From NCBI GenBank assembly GCA_965203305.1, contig OZ241874.1, positions 3,472,001-3,536,000 on the forward strand: a DNA stretch of 64,000 nucleotides, read 5' to 3'. This document shows positions 8,262 to 17,256 of the stretch, piece after piece. Position 1 is the first letter of the stretch. Each line of letters begins with the position of its first letter. Made by a program: the position numbers and the translations under genes. This DNA is from Bin80 sp965203305. GTDB taxonomy: Bacteria > Bacteroidota > Rhodothermia > Rhodothermales > Bin80. The notes under the pieces were generated by a model. It ran no database searches. It was not told the origin of the DNA and saw nothing but the letters and a program-made list of their open reading frames with translations.

Positions 8262-11256
8262 AGGCGGACAGTCCAGATATCTCGTGTCCCTTGGCTCGTT
8301 TCTTCAACAGGGGAATCAGGTCACTCATCAAGCCCCGCTCTTTATAAATGCGCTCCTTCCAGTTTCCCCCCTGCAAAGATACTAGACCACTGAGACGCTC
8401 GCCGTCAAGTACCATAAAATCCATGACAGCTTCAACAAAGGACTGCAAGGCATCCCCATCTATTTCATGTTCTTCTGCCACCGCAACGATGTCACTCTTA
8501 AACTTCTTGTCCCTGAATTTCTGGTAACCATCACTAATGTCCTCCGGACTCAGTTTAGTTCCCACACGCAGGCTTTTGATATAGTCCCTCAGGTCTTCAC
8601 GCTCTTCCATCAACTTGGAATCGGAACAGATCAAACGGATAATCTGATCACGGGTCATCTTTTCCCTGCTAGGCTTCTTGTCCGTGTACTTGGAGAGCAA
8701 ACGCATGATATAATCATAGTCAATCAATACAGATGCAAATAGCACAAGCTCATAATCAGTTTCTGAAACCTCCCCCTCATTATCTACTGAATCCTTTTTC
8801 AGCAACTCCACAGTTTCCAGATAGACTCCACGGAAACCGCGCAACTCATCTACGGACATGACTTGAGCTATCCTTTTTTTGCTGTCATCTCCGAGATCAG
8901 TGTATTGATCTAGCTGATTTTTCAGGTACTGAACCTTCTTGAAATGTTTAATGAACTCAACGCGCGCACCCCTTCCCCTGAGATTAGTCACCTGTGACGG
9001 CGCAAAGTCAAGGCCATGGGACTCCATAAAAGTCCTGATCTCGGCCACAGCCCTTTCAAATTTCTTAACTACTTTGGAAGCTGAATCAACAAGCCATACT
9101 TCCTTTGCTCTGCTCAAGTCTTCGCCAGAAAACAACGTTATGGCATCGTTTACAGCCTCTTCCTGATATCGAAAATCCAGAATGTTGCCGTAAGGCTTGG
9201 TGCGATTGAGTACCCTGTTGGTTCGTGAAAATGCCTGAATTAGTCCATGATGCCTCAGATTCTTGTCCACATACAGAGTATTGAGATAGCGGGCATCAAA
9301 ACCTGTCAGCAGCATATCCACTACGATCACGATATCAATTCTCTTTTCGCGTGGATGCACCTCAATCGTGTATTCGTGATCCTTGATACGTTTCTGGATG
9401 TCTTGGTAGTACGGGTCAAATTCGCTGATCCCGTAATTGGTGCCATACTGTACATTGTAGTCAGAAATGATGCAAGCAAGAGCCTCTTTCTTCACGTTTG
9501 GCTCTTGCTGGTTGTCTTCTTTTTCCTGTGGCAGATCCTCCTGGATCTGTTGTATGTCTTTATCTCCCTCAGCAGGAGGCGAAAATACACAGGCTATATT
9601 GAGGGGGTTGTAATTCTCGTCTTCCGCCAACTTCCCAGTTTGTGCTTTCTTGAACAACTCATAATATATAATCGCATCGTTGATGGAAGCCGTGGCCAGC
9701 ATCGCATTAAAACGACGCTTGTGGGTGGCAGAATCGTGCTTCTCCAGTATCTCGTCTACGATAGCCTTTGGCTCCGGTAATTGGGATGTTGGCCGTCCTT
9801 CTTCATCCTTCTTGTTAGCGTTGACTCTCTGACCGAAATAATCAATGTGAAACTGCAATACATGACGGTCCTCAATTGCATTCGTTATGGTATACTTGTG
9901 CAGTTCCTTCTCAAAAATATCTCTGGTGGTTTTCAGGGAGCCTTCAATCCCTTCGCTCTGTCTGTAGCGAGCATTCTTCTCAAATATCGGTGTCCCGGTA
10001 AAGCCAAATAACTGTGCCTTTGGAAAGAATTCTCTGATTGCCCTGTGATTCTCTCCGAACTGTGAACGATGACACTCGTCAAAAATAAAGACAATACGCT
10101 TGTCCTGAAGCGGTCTTAGCCGCTCCTTATAGCTAAGCCTGTCTCTGTTTTCCCCAGATTGACCCTGTCTGTTGTTCTCACCGAGAGCAAGTCCCAGCTT
10201 CTGTATTGTGGTGACAATGACTTTATCTGCATAATCCTCAGACAGCATACGCTCCACTAATGTCTCCGTATTCGTATTCTGCTCCACGCAACCTTCCTGA
10301 AACCGGTTAAACTCCTCGCGTGTCTGACGGTCAAGGTCTTTGCGATCTACAACGAACAGACATTTTTCTATGTCAGGATTATCTTTAAGAAGTGTGGCAG
10401 CCTTGAAGGATGTAAGCGTCTTCCCGCTGCCTGTAGTATGCCAGATATATCCGTTCCCACGGTTCTGCTGTATACAGTCTACAATCGCCTTGACTGCATA
10501 AATCTGGTATGGTCGCATAATCAGCAGCCGCTTCTCGCTTGCCACCAGAACCATATAACGACCGATCATTCTCCCCAAATCACATTTTGGGAGAAAATCT
10601 TCAGCAAACTTGTGCAGATGATTAATAGTCTCATTCTCCATGTCTGCATGACGATAGACAGGCAGAAAACGTTCATCAGCATCAAAACTGAAATGCTTCG
10701 CATTGTTGTTCGCAAAATACAGCGTGGTACTTTCATTGCTGATAATGAACAGTTGCACAAAACAAAGCAGTGTATTGGTATAGCCGTTACCTGGATCATT
10801 CTTGTATTGAACGATCTGTTCCATCGCTCTCCGCGGGGTTATATGCAGCATTTTTAACTCAATCTGTGCCACAGGAACCCCGTTGATCAGCAGTATTACA
10901 TCATAACGATGATGGCTGTTATCGGTATTGATCCGCAATTGATTGACTACTTCGAACTCATTTTTGCACCAGTCTTTGATATTCACAAGCGTGTAGTGTA
11001 ATGGCGTACCGTCTTCACGAATAAAAGTGTTTACCTCCCTTAAAGCCTGTGCTGCGAGAAAAGTATTATCGGAGACAATCTCCTCACGCAACTGATAAAA
11101 TTCCTTGTCCGTTAGCTTGACATGGTTCAGTGCATCGAATTTTTCTCGGAAGTTCCGCTCAAGTGACTCCCTGTCTGTGATGTCATCACGGTAGATGTAT
11201 TTGAGGTCTATCAATTTCCTGATCAGACACTTTTCAATTTCTCGTTCGTTTCGCAT
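8254..11256 (-). CDS. hsdR: Type I restriction endonuclease (R subunit)
   Basis: 1,000 residues. An N-terminal PD-(D/E)XK nuclease is visible (D119 in HHRYDVIL, then ELK at 133-135). Superfamily 2 helicase motifs follow: Walker A TTGSGKT (274-280), DECH box (393-396), GFTGTP, and the late motifs around LLTGFDARYLNTLYVDK and IQAFSRTNR. This is the translocating and cleaving subunit that acts with HsdM/HsdS on unmethylated DNA. It is the first gene of the operon; all four genes appear intact. Confidence 0.96.
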   Translation of the reverse strand: MRNEREIEKCLIRKLIDLKYIYRDDITDRESLERNFREKFDALNHVKLTDKEFYQLREEIVSDNTFLAAQALREVNTFIREDGTPLHYTLVNIKDWCKNEFEVVNQLRINTDNSHHRYDVILLINGVPVAQIELKMLHITPRRAMEQIVQYKNDPGNGYTNTLLCFVQLFIISNESTTLYFANNNAKHFSFDADERFLPVYRHADMENETINHLHKFAEDFLPKCDLGRMIGRYMVLVASEKRLLIMRPYQIYAVKAIVDCIQQNRGNGYIWHTTGSGKTLTSFKAATLLKDNPDIEKCLFVVDRKDLDRQTREEFNRFQEGCVEQNTNTETLVERMLSEDYADKVIVTTIQKLGLALGENNRQGQSGENRDRLSYKERLRPLQDKRIVFIFDECHRSQFGENHRAIREFFPKAQLFGFTGTPIFEKNARYRQSEGIEGSLKTTRDIFEKELHKYTITNAIEDRHVLQFHIDYFGQRVNANKKDEEGRPTSQLPEPKAIVDEILEKHDSATHKRRFNAMLATASINDAIIYYELFKKAQTGKLAEDENYNPLNIACVFSPPAEGDKDIQQIQEDLPQEKEDNQQEPNVKKEALACIISDYNVQYGTNYGISEFDPYYQDIQKRIKDHEYTIEVHPREKRIDIVIVVDMLLTGFDARYLNTLYVDKNLRHHGLIQAFSRTNRVLNRTKPYGNILDFRYQEEAVNDAITLFSGEDLSRAKEVWLVDSASKVVKKFERAVAEIRTFMESHGLDFAPSQVTNLRGRGARVEFIKHFKKVQYLKNQLDQYTDLGDDSKKRIAQVMSVDELRGFRGVYLETVELLKKDSVDNEGEVSETDYELVLFASVLIDYDYIMRLLSKYTDKKPSREKMTRDQIIRLICSDSKLMEEREDLRDYIKSLRVGTKLSPEDISDGYQKFRDKKFKSDIVAVAEEHEIDGDALQSFVEAVMDFMVLDGERLSGLVSLQGGNWKERIYKERGLMSDLIPLLKKRAKGHEISGLSAYE

Positions 11257-11659
11257 GATTCAGATTGACTTGGCATATTGGAATATTCGCCTCATATCCC
11301 TATCCTCTCCCAAATAACGGAGGCTTATTGGGCGGGACTTTTACAAAAATTGTACACTTGCTTTCTGCAAGGAGAAACACTTACAGAGAACCTGCAACGA
11401 TAACAATTCTCCGTCCAAAAAGTTCTGCAGGGGACGAAATTCTGAGGGCTTTATACTCACCAGAATCGCCTCAATACAAAAGGGAACAATAAGGATTGTG
11501 ATTCAGCACATCACTGACAAGAGACTATTGATCTTGCCCCTTCGTCCTAAATGGATACCGTTCGCTCCCGTAAAAATCCCTGCGACAATATGGAATGTGT
11601 CCGGGAGAATCCTGCCCTTGAAATACACCCGCAATGGGTTATTCCTGAGGGGACTAAGC
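11257..11659. other. Intergenic region upstream of hsdR
   Basis: About 400 bp between the hsdR start and the end of the DUF3052 gene. It should hold the hsdR promoter, but no clear -10/-35 pair stands out. Short open frames here lack protein-like composition. No repeat or RNA gene seen. Confidence 0.4.
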
Positions 11660-12043
11660 TCACTGTTTTCTGCGGACAAACTTTATCGCAGACCATGTCT
11701 CGTCCACCGAGCAAACCTTTACATCCACCATCCCGATCCCCTTCCCAATACTCAGGATCATGTTCCTTGACAGGCTTGTCTTTCTTCCCGAAGCCTTCTT
11801 CGGCCAGGAAATCCACAGCATGGACTTCTCCGCCAGGGTAGGAAGCGCAATCCCGAGCAGGACCATCAGACGATCCTGATCTTCCGAAAACACATGAACA
11901 AAGTCTGCTTCATCCATTGAAGACTGCTCTGGAATCACCGGAGCATCCGCAATCAGTGCATGGTAATGGGACGGCGGATCAAGTACATAGGCTCGCATGC
12001 CCTCTGCAAGCCCCAGCTTCATTGCCAGTGTCCGAGAACTCAT
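11660..12043 (-). CDS. DUF3052 family protein
   Basis: 127 residues starting MSSRTLAMKLGLAEGMRAYV. The family pattern is clear: a (A/K)KLGL..GMR start, PP..Y (LDPPSHYHAL), DFVHVF, then LWISWPKKASG and the C-terminal GMVDVKVCSVDETWSAIKFV. DUF3052 proteins are small cytoplasmic proteins of unknown role. A longer in-frame ATG exists at 12193, but that extension lies in the decayed sulfatase copy, so the start at 12043 is preferred. No operon partner. Confidence 0.8.
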   Translation of the reverse strand: MSSRTLAMKLGLAEGMRAYVLDPPSHYHALIADAPVIPEQSSMDEADFVHVFSEDQDRLMVLLGIALPTLAEKSMLWISWPKKASGRKTSLSRNMILSIGKGIGMVDVKVCSVDETWSAIKFVRRKQ

Positions 12044-12118
12044 TGTGATACCAGTCTGGTCCAAGTTCAGAAATATACGGTACCTTGAGTATTCAATGAC
12101 CAACTGACTCCCTGTGTG

Positions 12119-12740
12119 ATGGCTCGCCTCCTCCTGATTCTGATCAATCCTGAACGCTGGGTGTGCCCCAGAAATGCAATCTCCGAATGTCACCTATATC
12201 CCTTGCAGATGATCTGGGCTACGGCGAACTTGGAAGCTACGGACAAGCCCTGATCAAAACCCCCAATCTGGACCGATTGGCAAGCCACGGGATGCGGTTT
12301 ATGCAGCATTATAGCGGGAGTCCTGTTTGTGCGCCCAGCCGATGCACACTTCTTACTGGACTGCATACCGGGCATTGTCAAATTCGTGACAGCTATAAAC
12401 TCGGGGGCTTTGCAGACAACTTCCCTGGAAGAAGGAATCCATACGCCTGAGCATATGATGCAAGATGCGATGCCGGATATACAACCGCCATCATTGGAAA
12501 ATGGGGACTGGGCAGACCAAATTCCAAAGGACTTCCTGGCAAGCAGGGGTTTGATTATTTTACGGACACCTGGACCGGAAACAGGCACATTGGACGCATT
12601 ATTGCGGTCCCGCAGGAGATTGGAATTGAGGAGAAAACCCTGATCATATTTTCCAGTGACAACGGACCCACGTATGCGGGAGGGGTGGATATAGCGCAAT
12701 TACAAAGCTCTGGCGGATTACGGGACGAGAAAATCGCATG
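12119..12740 (+). pseudogene. Decayed sulfatase copy
   Basis: Nucleotide-level partial duplicate of the intact sulfatase at 14249-15712. Recognisable pieces are the leader (MARLLLILI), then LADDLGYGELGSYGQALIKTPN and the active-site CAPSR region. Homology continues as ENGDW, then, after a jump, as the segment equivalent to ~15105-15240 of the intact gene. Several frame changes occur, and one 377-bp deletion joins at the 9-mer acaggcaca (12581-12589). It cannot encode an active enzyme. Homology starts about 40 bp before the ATG, so the duplicated unit included some upstream DNA. Confidence 0.85.
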
Positions 12741-12818
12741 GAGTGCTGCACAGGGAGAACACAGGGGATGAATTATGACGCTTTGAAGGGCTAGCAGTCT
12801 TTCACATGCGTTTCCTGC

Positions 12819-14066
12819 ATGGGAACATCGGATGCTCCTGCTGCATCCAAAGGAAGGAACCATGCTCTTCCTCCGAAATGTATTATCCGCCGCCCCCCCA
12901 ATATAGATGATCCACTTCCCTCAGAGGTTCCAGATGATCGCGGCGAGACGAAGTATTTTCACGGCCGCGAAGAGGTGCTGGGAGACTTCATGAAAATCCT
13001 GTCCCGCTCCATGTTACAACTAGGCGGGACAAGCTTTCTAATACAAGGACCACCTGGCGGGGGGAAGATCGCACTGCTGGGAGAGTGCCGGAAACAGGCA
13101 GAAAAGAACGGATGGAGCACCGCACGAATTCGCCCGGGTGCGCTCTGGGACACCATGATCCTGAAGGAATGTCTGGGAATAGCAAGGCAAAGGCTGAAGA
13201 ATATCGGCATCGGGGCAAAGGCAGAGCCTTTCGCCTTGGAGGTTGGACTGGATTTTGATAAACATGCGTCCACTCCCCTCCAGACGCTTATGAGCAGGAA
13301 ACCCCCACTCTTGCTCATCCTTGATGAGGCCCAGCGTCTGGGAAATCCCAACCTCATACCTGATGGAAAGTTTGAAGAGGTGACCTCTCTTCTTGAGTAT
13401 ATTCATAACGGATATCTGAAGAGACCTCTGGTGCTTTTGGCAGGAGGGCTGGGAAACACACTACAGGCGTTTCACACACTGGAGATATCCCGGTTCAAGA
13501 ACAGGTGCCAGGCAGAGCTGGAGGCACTCCGCAAGGAGGAGGAGAAGGCAGTGATCACCGACTGGCTTGTGAAGGAAGCAGGGGCTAAGGGGGACATTGC
13601 CTCATGGATTGACGCAATCACCTGTAAAACACACAGGTGGCCCCAGCATATCATGTCCTATGTGGATCCCGCAATCTCCCAATTAGAGAACACCAGCAAG
13701 AAACTAACCTCAGAAGGGCTAGAGTTTGTCATGGAACAGGGGGAGAAACTCCGCAGAAAATACTATGAAGGTCGGATGGTCAACTTTATTGCACAGGAAA
13801 GGCGTAGCTTCGCCAGGATCGTCGAGGGGATACCGAAGGAGGGGAGCATAGAGCAGGACGAGATTGTCAAAGCACTCGCAAAAGAGTACGGGAACAAGGA
13901 AGCTCATAGGCTGTTCTTTCTTGCTCTGCAGAAGGGACTGTTCTATTACAACAATGCGACGGAAGCGTATTCTGTTCCAATTCCGTCCCTGCGGGACTGG
14001 CTGGTGAAGAGTTTTCCTCCGAAAGCGATTTCAGGGCCGGCTTCAAGGATAGACCTGGGGAGGTGA
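12819..14066 (+). CDS. AAA (ORC/CDC6-like) ATP-binding protein
   Basis: 415 residues. Walker A is GPPGGGKI (77-84), with Ile replacing the usual Ser/Thr after the lysine. Walker B is LLLILDEAQRLG (D169, E170). A YFHGREEVL element precedes the P-loop, as in AAA_16/ORC-type STAND-like ATPases, and a helical C-terminal half ends in a probable winged-helix (RLFFLALQKGLFYY, PSLRDWL). No effector domain is visible. It lies between the decayed and the intact sulfatase copies on the same strand, with no other partner. The N-terminal ~40 residues are low-confidence; translation may start later, near RGETKYFHGR. Function unknown. Confidence 0.7.
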   Translation: MGTSDAPAASKGRNHALPPKCIIRRPPNIDDPLPSEVPDDRGETKYFHGREEVLGDFMKILSRSMLQLGGTSFLIQGPPGGGKIALLGECRKQAEKNGWSTARIRPGALWDTMILKECLGIARQRLKNIGIGAKAEPFALEVGLDFDKHASTPLQTLMSRKPPLLLILDEAQRLGNPNLIPDGKFEEVTSLLEYIHNGYLKRPLVLLAGGLGNTLQAFHTLEISRFKNRCQAELEALRKEEEKAVITDWLVKEAGAKGDIASWIDAITCKTHRWPQHIMSYVDPAISQLENTSKKLTSEGLEFVMEQGEKLRRKYYEGRMVNFIAQERRSFARIVEGIPKEGSIEQDEIVKALAKEYGNKEAHRLFFLALQKGLFYYNNATEAYSVPIPSLRDWLVKSFPPKAISGPASRIDLGR

Positions 14067-14154
14067 GATTGGCGGCCAGCGAGCAGAACAGTGGAGTGTG
14101 ATACATGAGTCCTTCTCCTGTTTCCAGGTGCCAGAAATCAGGAGAAATATCGCT

Positions 14155-14216
14155 CTGAGAGTATTTGCAGGCACACTGGATAAGGTATGCAGATGTTTTG
14201 GCGAGAGCCTCGGTAT
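14155..14216 (+). repeat. Dispersed short repeat, copy A
   Basis: Begins CTGAGAGTATTTGCAGGCAC and ends near GAGAGCCTC. It matches copies at 18892-18953 and, inverted, at ~25738-25801. It lies just upstream of the sulfatase. This copy is more diverged in its second half. Confidence 0.5.
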
Positions 14217-14248
14217 CTTGAATATTCAACGACCAACTGATTCCTTGT

Positions 14249-15712
14249 ATGATGGCTCGGCCCCTCCTGATCCTGATCATTGTGGCCTCTGGATGTGCCT
14301 CAGAAGAGCAGCAACCCCCGAATGTCATCTATATCCTTGCAGATGATCTGGGCTACGGCGAACTTGGAAGCTACGGGCAAGCCCTGATCAAAACCCCCAA
14401 TCTGGACCGATTGGCAAGCCACGGGATGCGGTTTACGCAGCATTATAGCGGGAGTCCTGTTTGTGCGCCCAGCCGATGCACGCTCTTTACTGGCCTGCAT
14501 ACCGGGCATTGCCAAATTCGTGACAACTATGAACTCGGGGGTTTTGCGGACAGCACGGAACGCGGACAGCTTCCCCTGGAAGAGGGAACCTATACGCTCG
14601 GGCATATGATGCAAGATGCCGGATACACAACCGCCATCATTGGAAAATGGGGACTGGGCGGACCAAATTCCAGCGGAGTTCCCGGCAAGCAGGGGTTTGA
14701 TTACTTCTACGGATACCTGGACCAGAAACAGGCACACAATCATTACCCGTCCCATCTCTGGAGAAATACCGAATGGGATACGCTTGCGAATGGCTATTTC
14801 CATCCACATCAGCGATTTGAGGGAGAGGATATGCATGACCCCATCGCCTACAGTGGATACAAGGGCGTGGATTATGCCCCCGATCTGATGGCACAAGAAG
14901 CCGAGAGTTTCATCCGCCGGAATGCAGATGGACCCTTCTTTCTGTACTTCTCGCATACCGTACCTCATCTTGCTCTTCAGGTGCCCGACGAGGAGCTGGA
15001 ACTCTATGACGGTATTCTGTCCGAATCTGCTTATGATGGAAGCAACGGGTACCTTCCTCATATCCGTCCCCAATCCGCCTATGCTGCCATGATCACCCGT
15101 ATGGACAGGCACATTGGACGTATTATTGAGGTCCTGCAGGAGATTGGAATTGAGGAGAAAACCCTGATCATATTTTCCAGCGACAACGGACCCACATATG
15201 TAGGAGGGGTAGATACAGAACAATTTCAAAGCTCTGGTGGATTACGGGGTGGGAAAGGAGAAGTCTATGAAGGCGGGATCCGTGTACCCATGATTGCAGC
15301 CTGGCCGGGAACCATTGCTCCCGGAACCTCCACGGATCATGTCTCTGCATTTTGGGATGTGATGCCCACTCTTGCCGACCTTGTGCAAATTGATCTCTCA
15401 ACTCGGGTAAATGGAATCTCTTTTCTTCCTGTGCTTATGGGACAGGAACCCCCTGTACCAAGCGAAATGTACTGGGAATATCACGGCCGCGGATGGGGTG
15501 GAGCACAGGCAGCCAGAATTGGTGCATGGAAGGGAGTTCGGCTGGGAGGCCATGACAACCCCTCCGCTCCTGTCCAGATCTATCATCTGGATAGCGATTC
15601 TGCAGAATTGACTGATCTTGCAGATGCTCACCCCGAAATTGCCAGGGATCTACTCACTCTCATGCAATCACGCAGTCCCTCCAGGATTGAACAGTGGAAC
15701 TTTGCCCAATAG
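14249..15712 (+). CDS. Arylsulfatase-type lipoprotein sulfatase
   Basis: 487 residues. A lipoprotein leader (LLILIIVASGC, Cys16) predicts membrane anchoring outside the cytoplasm. The N-terminal metal site ADDLGYGE (Asp31/Asp32) and the formylglycine signature CAPSR (Cys72) mark a type I sulfatase whose cysteine must be converted by a formylglycine-generating enzyme; a candidate FGE is at 26559-27422. GKWGLGG, HTVPH and SSDNGPT are further active-site motifs. It hydrolyses sulfate esters, probably on algal or host polysaccharides (inference). A decayed duplicate lies 2.1 kb upstream. ATG 14249 or the adjacent ATG 14252 may be used; the pseudogene's ATG corresponds to the second. Confidence 0.93.
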   Translation: MMARPLLILIIVASGCASEEQQPPNVIYILADDLGYGELGSYGQALIKTPNLDRLASHGMRFTQHYSGSPVCAPSRCTLFTGLHTGHCQIRDNYELGGFADSTERGQLPLEEGTYTLGHMMQDAGYTTAIIGKWGLGGPNSSGVPGKQGFDYFYGYLDQKQAHNHYPSHLWRNTEWDTLANGYFHPHQRFEGEDMHDPIAYSGYKGVDYAPDLMAQEAESFIRRNADGPFFLYFSHTVPHLALQVPDEELELYDGILSESAYDGSNGYLPHIRPQSAYAAMITRMDRHIGRIIEVLQEIGIEEKTLIIFSSDNGPTYVGGVDTEQFQSSGGLRGGKGEVYEGGIRVPMIAAWPGTIAPGTSTDHVSAFWDVMPTLADLVQIDLSTRVNGISFLPVLMGQEPPVPSEMYWEYHGRGWGGAQAARIGAWKGVRLGGHDNPSAPVQIYHLDSDSAELTDLADAHPEIARDLLTLMQSRSPSRIEQWNFAQ

Positions 15713-15802
15713 CTGCGAAACCTACAAACCCAACCTCTGTCACGAAATGAGCACTCTGGCAGTCACAGAGGTGAGCTGTCTATTTCTACAGAGGCTGGTG
15801 AA

Positions 15803-15833
15803 TTGACATTTAATGCAGATTTTTTTGTATGAT
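15803..15833 (+). promoter_or_regulatory. Possible sigma70-type promoter
   Basis: TTGACA (15803-15808) and TATGAT (15828-15833) separated by 19 bp in an AT-rich stretch, 36 bp before the ATG of the 15870 membrane protein. The spacer is longer than ideal, and promoters of this phylum often differ from the E. coli consensus. Confidence 0.35.
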
Positions 15834-15869
15834 ATAGCCTGACATCCGTCAGCAATACCTCCAAACCAG

Positions 15870-16427
15870 ATGGTCACACTCATTTCTCTCTGGCTTCCAA
15901 TTCTGATTGCCTCTGTGCTGGTCTATATCACGGGCATCGTATTGTACATGGTGCTCCCGTTCCACTCCAAACATTTCGCAAAACTCCCGGACGAGGACGC
16001 GGTCATAGATGCCCTGCGTACCCAGGATGTGAAACTGGGACAGTACATGTTCCCCGGGGCTGAAAGCAGAGAAGAGTGTACCACTCCTGAATGGATTGAG
16101 AAAACAAATCAAGGTCCTGTCGGATTTCTGTTCGTTATGCCTCCGGGAACTTCCATGTCCCGCCACTTCATCTTTCATGCACTGTTTATTTTCGCCATAT
16201 CAGTCATGGCAGGCTATATGGGTTCAGCCAGCCTTTCTCCCGGAGCAGAATATCTGGAAGTATTTCAGGTAGTGGGTGCGGCCACCTTTCTTGGCCATTC
16301 ATTCGGTCACTTCCCCAATGCGATCTGGCATGGATTCAGCTGGAAACTTACCTGGATACGTGTATTTGAGGGACTGCTGTATGCTTTGCTGACTGCCGGC
16401 ATATTTGCCTGGCTCTGGCCGCAGTGA
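15870..16427 (+). CDS. Four-helix integral membrane protein, unknown function
   Basis: 185 residues. One hydrophobic helix near the N-terminus (~5-27), a polar stretch of ~75 residues with a KLGQYMFPGAES segment, then three helices (~108-125, ~134-155, ~163-182). A GHSFGHFPNAIWHG stretch contains three histidines between helices and could bind metal. I do not recognise a family with certainty. It stands alone, preceded by a plausible promoter. Confidence 0.65.
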   Translation: MVTLISLWLPILIASVLVYITGIVLYMVLPFHSKHFAKLPDEDAVIDALRTQDVKLGQYMFPGAESREECTTPEWIEKTNQGPVGFLFVMPPGTSMSRHFIFHALFIFAISVMAGYMGSASLSPGAEYLEVFQVVGAATFLGHSFGHFPNAIWHGFSWKLTWIRVFEGLLYALLTAGIFAWLWPQ

Positions 16428-16921
16428 TCTGACAGGAGAAGCACACAAAACAGCTTGCGTGCCCTGTGCCCGGACATGACATGGATTCTATTCGCCTCCT
16501 CACTGTGCAAAGTAACAGTAAGTCCAGATGAACTTGTACCGGACCAAATGATCGGCACCATCCTATCCCCACCCTCAGATACAAAACTCTCAATCCCTCA
16601 AAGAAAAATATACGTCAGAAAAAACGATCACGAAGATGGAACAGACTGGCAGAGGAACCAAGCAGCCCAGAAAAATTCATGGATAGATGACACAACCACT
16701 CCCCAAACACAGAGTGGGGAACCCTAGTGAGATACAAATTCAGGATACAAGAATATCCCGCCTGACAGCTTATATTGAGAATATTTGGACAGATACTTCG
16801 GGTTGGAAGCATCCGGGGAATTCTGACATGAGAGATGTGCAGAATGTCTTTGGCATTATTTTTGTTAGGAATATAGATTGTCATGTCACAACATCAACAA
16901 AGACTTAAAACATCTGCTCCC
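16428..16921. other. Intergenic region without supported genes
   Basis: About 490 bp. Short open frames have no convincing composition. A small hairpin (CCCCA...TGGGG, ~16701-16721) is present but lacks a T-run. Confidence 0.4.
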
Positions 16922-17196
16922 ATGAACAAAAACAAGGCAAGAAACATTCGAATCGGAATCTCCTTCTCGCTATGCCTTTAACCATTACGATGTTGGTAAT
17001 TCCACAAGTTAAAGCCACAGATACAACTCCAGAGTGTGGTGGCGAGTCCAATCGCGTATGCCTTGCTGTTGGTTGCCATTTTGGATCCAAAGTCAGATGT
17101 GCTACGGTTGAATGTGCAGAATGTGATCTTCCAATATGGCTACCCTTTAGTTTTTGTTATCCCTCATATCACATATGCAGATCCCGTGGAGAATGA
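16922..17196 (+). pseudogene. Small Cys-rich exported protein, apparently frameshifted in its leader
   Basis: ATG 16922 opens a basic start and hydrophobic run (MNKNKARNIRIGISFSLCL) that stops at TAA near 16980. The overlapping frame from 16972 continues naturally: PLTITMLVIPQVKATDTTPE, then a Cys-rich tail (Cys in CGGESNRVCLAVGC and ECAECD). Joined, the two frames give a signal peptide ending VKA plus a ~60-residue mature Cys-rich peptide, like the gene at 19007. The break could be a real mutation or a sequence error; alternatively translation starts at 16972 with a shorter leader. It lies 60 bp before a propeller lipoprotein, as NVEALA-type peptides do in Bacteroidota. Confidence 0.5.
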
Positions 17197-17256
17197 CCAA
17201 TGTTTTTCTTCTTGTAATCTCTGCAGAATTGTTAGTCAATTGAGTGAAAATATTTC

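Noticed and set aside
13867..14328. Minus-strand 153-codon frame opposite the ATPase end and sulfatase start
   Set aside because: It runs antisense through two well-supported genes and contains the dispersed repeat; composition is not protein-like.
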